From assembly GCA_004352715.1 (NCBI GenBank), contig SCFE01000010.1:541672-605671 (forward strand): a stretch of 64,000 nucleotides of DNA. Reading direction: 5' to 3'. Source of the DNA: Hofstenia miamia. Taxonomy: Eukaryota > Xenacoelomorpha > Acoela. The position numbers were made by a program, and so were the translations under genes. Positions 27,545-36,500 of this stretch are shown piece after piece. Every line of letters starts with the position of its first letter. The stretch's first letter is position 1. The notes under the pieces are model-generated. The model was not told where the DNA came from and ran no database searches. It was given only the letters and a program-made list of their open reading frames with translations.

Positions 27545-30500
27545 NNNNNNNNNNNNNNNNNNNNNNNNNNNNNNNNNNNNNNNNNNNNNNNNNNNNNNNN
27601 NNNNNNNNNNNNNNNNNNNNNNNNNNNNNNNNNNNNNNNNNNNNNNNNNNNNNNNNNNNNNNNNNNNNNNNNNNNNNNNNNNNNNNNNNNNNNNNNNNNN
27701 NNNNNNNNNNNNNNNNNNNNNNNNNNNNNNNNNNNNNNNNNNATATATATATATATATATATATATATATAGCCAAAATTGTATTCATAATTCATTATTA
27801 TGTATGTTTGTTATGGTTTTATGTATAATACGGAGTGTTTAGCCGTTACGTCCGCCGGCTCTAATTCCGGCCTCGTCTTCATTGGCCACTGTTTCTTCGA
27901 GTGCGTCATTGGCACCAGTCGCAACAGCCGCCACCCAACTACCTGGACAAAGTCAAACACTCAGCTCACTGCTTTATTTTCCTCTTATTAGACACAATGG
28001 CGTTGACGTCACTCATGATAACCCAAATATACTCGATATTGCCTCTCAGGGATCATTCGCACCCACACAAAAAGGTATTCATACATCCAAAGAATTTGTT
28101 TTTTCTACAATTTGAAATCTCACCTAAGGTTTATTCTTTCACATCAATTAATGTCTTTTCCAGCCAACAGAAAATTCGAATGTTTCGAAATTTTTCTAGT
28201 ATATCTTGCATTACTTACAAGCTTATAGTTTTCAATAGCTAGCAATTTTAGTGGATATTACCGAAGGTATAGATAAATTGAAGCCGAGCTTCGGACTGAT
28301 CTATTTTCTCTACTTACTAAGTTTTTTTCCCCACCACTTGATGGTTTTATGTGGTGACATAATGGAAGTTTGTCCAATATTAGAATTGTTGTCGATAGCT
28401 TTGATGTCATCAGCGGTGGAAATCTTCAGTGGAATATATTCAACTAACAAATTTCTTTTGAAAATGCGTCTGTATTCTAATTTTAGTAGAGTTTTTTGGA
28501 ACTAATAATTGTAGAGTTTCTTTTAAGCATTTACTAATTTAAAATGCCGCTCTCCTTTGATTTCCTAACTTAGACCTTCTACCTGTGACAGTTTTTATTT
28601 TTAGCCAGCGAGGCGTTTTTGCTTGTTAGTAAACAAACGGCTAGTCTTTGTCCGTATCCCTGTCCTACACACTCCAAAGCGCGCTTTCTGCTGCGAAAGG
28701 TAATAAGCGATGCATCTAAATTTAGTCCGTAATCTTTTCCTCTTTAACTCGACTGCTCTTAATTAATTATTCTCCGATAGCTAGACACGCTTTACATTCT
28801 ATTGCGCAGATCAAATTTTAAATTAGCTATGTATGTTTAATGCTGCACTACTGTCCACGGATTTCAATCCCCTTATAATTGCATTTCATTAAACTGTTGC
28901 ACGCACAGCGATTTTATAGTACATAATTTATAAAAAAAATGAAACGTACACTAGATTGTCGCTCGTCTATACATCTGGTTGCTCTGATTTTGTTAAGCCC
29001 ATCCCTCTGTATTGGTCTCTTTGAACTTTACATTGGGTTTCTCTTGTATAAGGCAGTGGTGACCCTAATGCGTTTTTAGTTAAATCTATACTATTTTCGT
29101 TTAATTTTATAAGACATGGTGTAAATTTTGCAAAATATCTGATTGAAATGCATTTTGTAGCTTCTTAAGATTTGATAACAAAGACATTGATGATTTTTTT
29201 AACTAACTTTACGTTAATCACAGACATTCCGACCATAAGTCTTTTTGTAATGAACTTCAGTCATTTGCTTGACATGATTAAATTTAAATGCTTGTGATCA
29301 TTAAGATTTTGAATGCTGACACACAACTGCTGGATGGTGTGAATACAACTTGTTTGGCTCTAAGTGAATGCTTTCATTTCATACTTTTCGTATCAAGAAA
29401 CATCTGCAATTATAAATTTACTATTTCATTAACCAGCCAATCCATCCCCACCTGAAACCGATGAATATTTAAATGGGATTTTCTGAGGCTGTTCCATCCG
29501 CATCAAAACGAAATTTTGCAAATTTATTTATAGTAAAACTTCCATTAAGATGTTTTAATTAAGCGCTAAAGATTCATCATCCGCCTCAATGACATGAAAT
29601 GTTTGCAACGCTTTTCAACAATTCCAATTATACATAAATGAGATATTTCGAACTTCGAGTAACTTAATTTACAGTACTTAAGAACTTCACTCTGATGTGT
29701 TCTTTTGTTCGCTTTTGATGGAATGTTTTACCTAAATACGTTGTCGAAACGTTTTCATTCTAAAAGCTTTTTTGTCTTTAAATTTATGATAATATTTTTC
29801 TCGTTTCATTTCTCCTCTAATCCGAAAATATATATGCTCTTCTTGCAAATTTTCACAACCATTTTCGCTATCCCTCTTATATTATTCAATTTTTATCACG
29901 TGTTTTATATCGGCTGAGCCTTAACCCAGTGGGGCGCTTTGTCTCCTTATCCAGAAAGGTGTATCGTTCCAGAAAACGTTTACTGCATAACTTGTTCCCA
30001 AAACATTTGAGTTCATTCAAAATAGGGGATTTTTTTAGCCATTACCATTGTACTTGCTTTTTACAATGTCTTCAAATAAAATTGATAAAAATTAAAAAGT
30101 TTTTTATAAATAAGTTGTTATATAATTCCAATCTCTACTGTGCCGTTGTCTAGTTTTAATCTCAGTGTTAAGGTTTAGGAGTCCAAGTTCTTCAAGATAA
30201 GCTGAGAAGAAAACAGAGGAATCAAGTCACAACTCTCAGTGAAGCTAAACAGGAGCACAAAATCCTCCAGAAAAATCTCCTGCATCATGAACAAGCAGTT
30301 ATAAGGTTCACACAAGATTATCAACGAAGGGTAAGAACTTCTACACTGCCATTCCAAAAATCTCATTTATTGAGTTTAGTTTAAACTTCGACGTTTTTTC
30401 CGAGAACATTTAAAATTGTTTTGAATTTTAAAATTACTATCACACTGCATTTTCTCTCTTATTGCGAAATTTAATTTATATTTTTCTATTTGAAGCCGAG

Positions 30501-33500
30501 CGTTTGTTCTTATTTTTCATTTTCTTTAATTAGCTTTTAAACTTCCTTTTTGTAAAAATACATTCGCTGTATAGTTGACATTTCATACCGACTTACTAAA
30601 TCGAAGTTTATGCATTTAATTCGTTGGCTTTAGAGATTTTTCCAGCTAACCGATTGAAATTTTAGTACAATGCTGAACGAAAGCAACAAATTGATACAAT
30701 CAACGAGGCCATTCTTGAAAGTCAAGATGAAGAATCACCCAAATCTCAGTCCAACTATCAGAAACTTCTTCATCAGAGTCGAATGTACCTTCGTCACTCA
30801 GAAGACAATATTGTACGCGTTTTTGACATTTTTCTCTGGCTAGTAACATGTTATTAGAGAGTGACATAGATTACCCGATTTCATTTTCCACATTGCGTTC
30901 GGGTACAAAGAATAGATTTATTATTAAAAAATGCTGATGTTAGCCACCGCTTGATTTGAGAAAGGACAGGATGTTAAATATTACCAATGAATTGCTGTTT
31001 CTCCTATCAGAAATTGATTGATGGTAATTATCATTTGATTGGCCAGAGATCAAAGTCAGCGTTTCGGGTTCGGTCGGGTTCAGGTAGTAAGTCGTCGGAT
31101 CGGGTCCATGTTTACCTCATATTGTCACTCTCTACATGTTATGCGCTTGTTCTTTTTTAGTATCCCCTAATATTGTCTTTTGTTTAGTTACAAGCCCAGT
31201 TGCATGAGCCAACACAGCTTTCATTAACAAATTCAGTTAGCAATGTCGCCGAACAATCTGGCATTGTTTATGACATCGCAATGGTAAGACACCAATGTCT
31301 CTGTGGTAACAATACCTACCATGCGGAGAATCCAGCCCGTGTTCAGAACATCTGGATGCGATTTTTGGAACTCGGTTTCATGCATCATTGTAAGGTAAGT
31401 GGGTGGGATTTTTGAACATTTGCTATTGGACGTATTTAGGTGTTGAATGGTGTCGAAATCGAATTGGACGACATTGAGGCTGTTCACAGGTATTGTTATT
31501 CTTGGATTTTTTTATTAATTTCTGTTGCTTATGTGATATGATAAGTTTTTTTTCATTAAAATTTTTTGCCTTTGTTTGAATAACTGAATGTGATATCCGT
31601 CTCTTAAACTAGTTGAATTCATATTTTTGTTGACGTCTGCTATATTAGGGATTGTGCAATTATGGGTGTTAAGAGGTTGGGGTGATGAAAATATGAATAA
31701 CGCGTTTTGCTCCAATCTCAAGATTAAGATTAATGTTCGTATAAAGCTCTCAACACATCAAAATAATTCTAAATTTTTTTATCAATTCTCTTGTTTAAGC
31801 AACTGGCTTTGAACTGAATTTGAGGAGCAATTCAGAAGTTTTCGCCAAAGCATTTATAATTTTTTGTATTGATGCATTTTGTCTCGCAAAACTAAGATGG
31901 AGAATTCTTAATTTAAATATATACTTAACATTTTTGAGACTTTTTTATTCCTGTACATCTAAAGGTTCATTGTTGAGGCCTGGTCTTAATTGGTATGCCC
32001 CATCAGAGATGTAGTTTTAATATTTGTTTAATTACTTGGCGCCTTGGTGTACGGAAACAGCCGGATATCACCCAACGCAATTGCAAGATACGTCATATGC
32101 CTTGAAGCTAAGGATGATCTTATAGGAATTTACATCCTGAATTTGGAACTCTCCTCCGTCTGATTCAATCACGTGACGCATGAGTGCTCTAAATAGCCTT
32201 ACCAAATGGCTTCTATATGTATAAATCAAGAATTTTCAAGAATATTTTTTAGTTGATTTAAAATGTTTCAGTCTTCCGAATTATAGGAATACTGTTTTCC
32301 TGAATTGCAATTTTTTTCAGCATTTGAATTAAATTTCACACCTAAGATTAAAGAAACTCTCATTGAAAATCCTAAAAATCCGCATAAATTTTAATTCGGA
32401 TTATTGAGGCAAAATGCGTGTTTTGTTGTTGCTGACTGTAAAAAAATACTTACATAATACAATGTTTGACGCAGCATCATTACAAAAACTTTACGTTTAC
32501 ATCGCTACTGTACATTGAATTAACTTTTGAGTTTCGATTAAAGTTATTGACAAATTTGTAGTATTATAATTTATTAAAAGCATTGGTTGAAGAAATCTTT
32601 TTTGCAGTTATGATTTTTTAAAAAGCGAAGGGAATTGGTTACATTTATAAATGCCGATTATAAAATGTATTTAGTTCTCAACACACCTCACTATACGCCA
32701 CCGATCAACTCTCACAAAAGAACATTTCAAAGGAATTGCAGCTGCAGAGACTTAATTTGCTGCCCTGCGGCGGTCTAGGCATAGACACCGATACCATTTG
32801 GAATGATCTTCATTCGAGGAAGGCGTGCGTCATCGCGGCAGGAAGTCTCGTGTCTCTGTGTGAAGCAGTGGCCAACAGAGAATTGCGCAACGGTTTCGCC
32901 CTCATCCGTCCACCTGGACACCATGCCGAAAAAAACCAAGCACTGTGAGATTTTATCAATAATTACACGCTATTTTCCATCTACTTGCATATACTCTAGA
33001 CAGTGGTCTTTAAAATTTAACTTCTTAATGCAACTGGATAAAAGAGGGTTCCTACGTTAAGAAATGAACGGAAGATTGTGTGTTTTAAGATTTAGGCAAA
33101 ATAAAACTGCTTTAAATTTTAAGTATGAATTGTGAATACAAAAATATAATTTCTTTCATCATACGCTTTATCTATTTTGGAAAATTGATCTCGTTTTTCA
33201 ACTTATTTATTCCAACTAATAAGGTTTTAACTGTTTCATTTTCAGGGGCTTTTGCTACCTAAATAATGTAGCTATTGCTGCTAAACGTCTTCACAGAAAA
33301 GGTCTTGCCAAAAAGATCCTTATTCTTGATTGGGATGTTCACCATGGTAACGGAACACAGCAAGCCTTCTACGATAACCCTAATGTGCTCTACATATCAC
33401 TGCATCGCTACGACAACGGGGGCTTTTTTCCAGGATCTGGATCCCCAGATCAGGTACTTCATTATCCAATTTTGTAAAACGTTACCTAAATTATATGCTT

Positions 33501-36500
33501 TTAGTCTTAACTCATTTAGGGATATTTAAATCACTAGAGGTCTCTAAATATAATCAATAATTGTTTATGCTTTTTATTACGCATATGCTGTATTTATAAA
33601 AAATAATTTAGATCGGAGAAGGTGATGGAAGTGGATTTAATATAAACATCGGTTTCTCATCACCACCTGAAATCGCCATGTCAGATAAAGACTACATGGC
33701 AGCATTCCGTTCGCTTGTTATACCAATTACTAAACAGTTTAACCCCGACTTCGTTCTCGTTTCTGCAGGCTTCGATGCAGCTCAGGGACACGCTAAGCCC
33801 ATCGGTGGTTATGAAATTTCACCTGCATGTAAGCATTTTTCAGGAAGGAAATGTGATATTTAAAATAATTATACCAATCTAAATATTTGCTGAAGCGGAA
33901 TTGCCACTAATGTCAATTTCACATTTAAAGTGCTATTTTCAAGGAAACTATAAATTTCTTAACAAAATGTCACATTTACTTTTAGCAATAATCAATATCG
34001 TATAGCTTTTTATGCATCCTTAACGTATAATTAGAATGGTTGAATGCTACTGCTTTTTGCACTTTTTATTAATGTTAAACAACGCATCCCACGTGTACAT
34101 TATCAATTCCATCTGCCCAGCCTCCAAACGAATCATTCATAACAAAAAACGGCATGACAACGTGGGGTTGGAAACGCTTGTTTTCAAAGATGAAAGAGTC
34201 TATTATTGACGTCATTGAAATGAAATATGATTTTTATCGCGTTTCTTTGAGAAAAAATATAAACATTCAGAGGACAGAATACATTTGCTAAAAGCAGTAA
34301 ATTTATGCATTTCTAACCTTACCTTCGATTGTCAAATGCTATGAAATTTCACACTTTTTTCTAATCCAAATTACAATTATGCACCGCAACAAAATGGAGT
34401 TTTCCAAGAACCAAGTAGTTTTATATTTTCACATGCATATGGAAATTATTCCATTTCAAATTTACATAGTTTATATATCAATGCCATTGTTTATATTCGA
34501 AAATGGATTTTTAAAATAATTTAGATTGGAAAAATGTTCTACAGTGGTCTTTCAATTAGGGCTCTGCGGTACCCTCTATTTCTATGGGATTTACTATTGC
34601 TAGCCCTAAAACCAAAGAATTCATTGGGACCGGGACCAAAAATGAATGATGTAGGACTATCTATTACAGAATATTTCTCATAATTTTACTAATTTTCGTC
34701 AAAATAGACCAATAGGACTAGAAAATCTCATGCGACTGAAATGGGACGGGGCTGGGAACGAGTACAATGGGAGTAAATGGGACTGGAATCAACAAAATCC
34801 TGATCTCGCAGAACCTTAACTTCAATGCAATTCATTTACCTTTCTTTTTAGGTTTCGGTTGGATGACTTCACAATTGATGGAATTAATGAATGGAAGGAT
34901 AGTTCTTTCTTTGGAAGGAGGCTACGAGTTAGAGGTGTTGACCGAATGTGCCGTCGTTTGTATGAGCGCTCTTTTAAATTTTCAAATACCACCTATCAAA
35001 CATTCAGAATTGACGACGCCACCTAGTAAAGAGGCGGTGTTGTCTCTTGAAAAAACATTTCAACAAGCAGGTAGGTTTTCATTAAAATTATTTTCTAGTT
35101 AAGCCTCTGCGAATTTAGTTTTTTATGTTCGCGTCGAGTTGGAGTCCTAACTCATGAGTTCAATTTCGACTTATTTTTCTCCTTAGTGAGCCTTAAACAG
35201 TAAACTAAATGAGAAAATCAAGTCTGATGACTTGTAAATTGAGATAAATAGTGATACGTCAATTAATTCTTTGACATTAAAGACAAAAATTGCAGAAAAA
35301 ATAGATCTCATGCAAGCTAATATCGATGGTTTCTAGTACTCTACATGTTGAGTTGTTTTTTGGAATTTCGAGTGCTCACCTGAGCCTATTTCTAATCCAT
35401 GTATAAAAGTTTGTTTACTTTGAAAAGCCTTTCCTGCTTATCTATTTTTAGATTTAATTTTGCAAACTCGAATTGTAATTGAGAAGTTATAACTTAACAT
35501 TGTAGTGCATTTGAGCTGAAAATGGATGTTTTTAAATCTCATGACTGATTGTTTAGTACACTACTATCCAACTCTGCGTGAATATCACAATCAAATCCAC
35601 ATGTCTCACGTTCAGGCTATGAGCCATGCTTTGGATAGAACTCAGGAAATGTGTGGTGGAATGGCCTCCTTATCAGTTGACTGGTAAGCATATATCTAAT
35701 TAAACTCCACTGTAGACAAAGACAACGAAAATTAAAATTCGTAATTTAAAATAATTATGAAACAAAGCAATAACTGCTCTAGTATTGATCGGCAATAGTT
35801 GATATTGTTGAACTTCATTGAATATAACATTAGATGAAAGTCTAGTGTATTAGGAATCATTCACTTACTATATGTAAGCAATAGATATGTCGTCGGTAGA
35901 GTGGAAAATATATTTCCAAATAGTTCGTATAATAGGTGCAAAAAGTTTTTGTTAAATATTGTACAGAAGCCAAAACTTGTCTTTAAATTTCAAATACCAA
36001 CAAACCTTAATAACGCTGAATTTGCGTAAAAAATGAAGGGTCAATATATATATATATATATATATATATAGTAATTATATATACTTCTAAAATGTGCGAA
36101 AAAATCCGTCAGTTCTGAAGCAAAGCAGTTTATGTAATTTTTCTGGTTCCAAACTAAGTTTGTTTATTTTCAAACTATTGGTTCTGTATACACTCATGGT
36201 TTATCAATTACTAAATTTCGCTTATTCTAAATTTTGATAAAGCCTATTTCTTAGTTTGTTTGTATAGACAGTAGAGAATTTTTCTTAATGCAGCACATTT
36301 GCATGTACCAAATTTAGCAATTGTTTAAGTGCAGTTTTAAGTGCAACTTCGTCTAAGTGTATGTAAAATTTGATGGATTCTTAGAGTTGTACTTAGACGA
36401 ACTCTACTGTCATAGTAGTTCTAGAACTTTCTGCACGTGCCGTGGTCTGTTCCTAATAAAATGCGCTGTTCCTAACCTATTCTTATTTACCAATTATATT

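Larger units (their letters stand above)
20879..27842 (+). other. 7-kb intron 4-5 with two MITEs and a gap
   Basis: Contains the hAT-like MITEs at 24523-24869 and 25274-25632 and a 198-N gap (27545-27742) inside an (AT)n run. No coding exon is supported elsewhere; the gap could hide one. Confidence 0.6.

Noticed and set aside
27448-27795. Long open frames across N gaps (also at 42465-43463, 56610-57725, 59290-60411 and 61386-62234)
   Set aside because: They consist of N translated as X with Ile-Tyr repeats from (AT)n; there is no coding evidence.
28605-28699. Including this segment as a constitutive HDAC exon
   Set aside because: Its 95 bases break the reading frame, while exon 5 to exon 6 is in phase without it.
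29705-30153. Open frames between HDAC exons 5 and 6, including a candidate mini-exon near 29929
   Set aside because: No combination of acceptor and donor there gives the phase needed to connect exons 5, 28605-28699 and 6.
31061-31110. Separate GGTTCGG-type simple repeat
   Set aside because: It is part of the subterminal region of the MITE 30855-31134.
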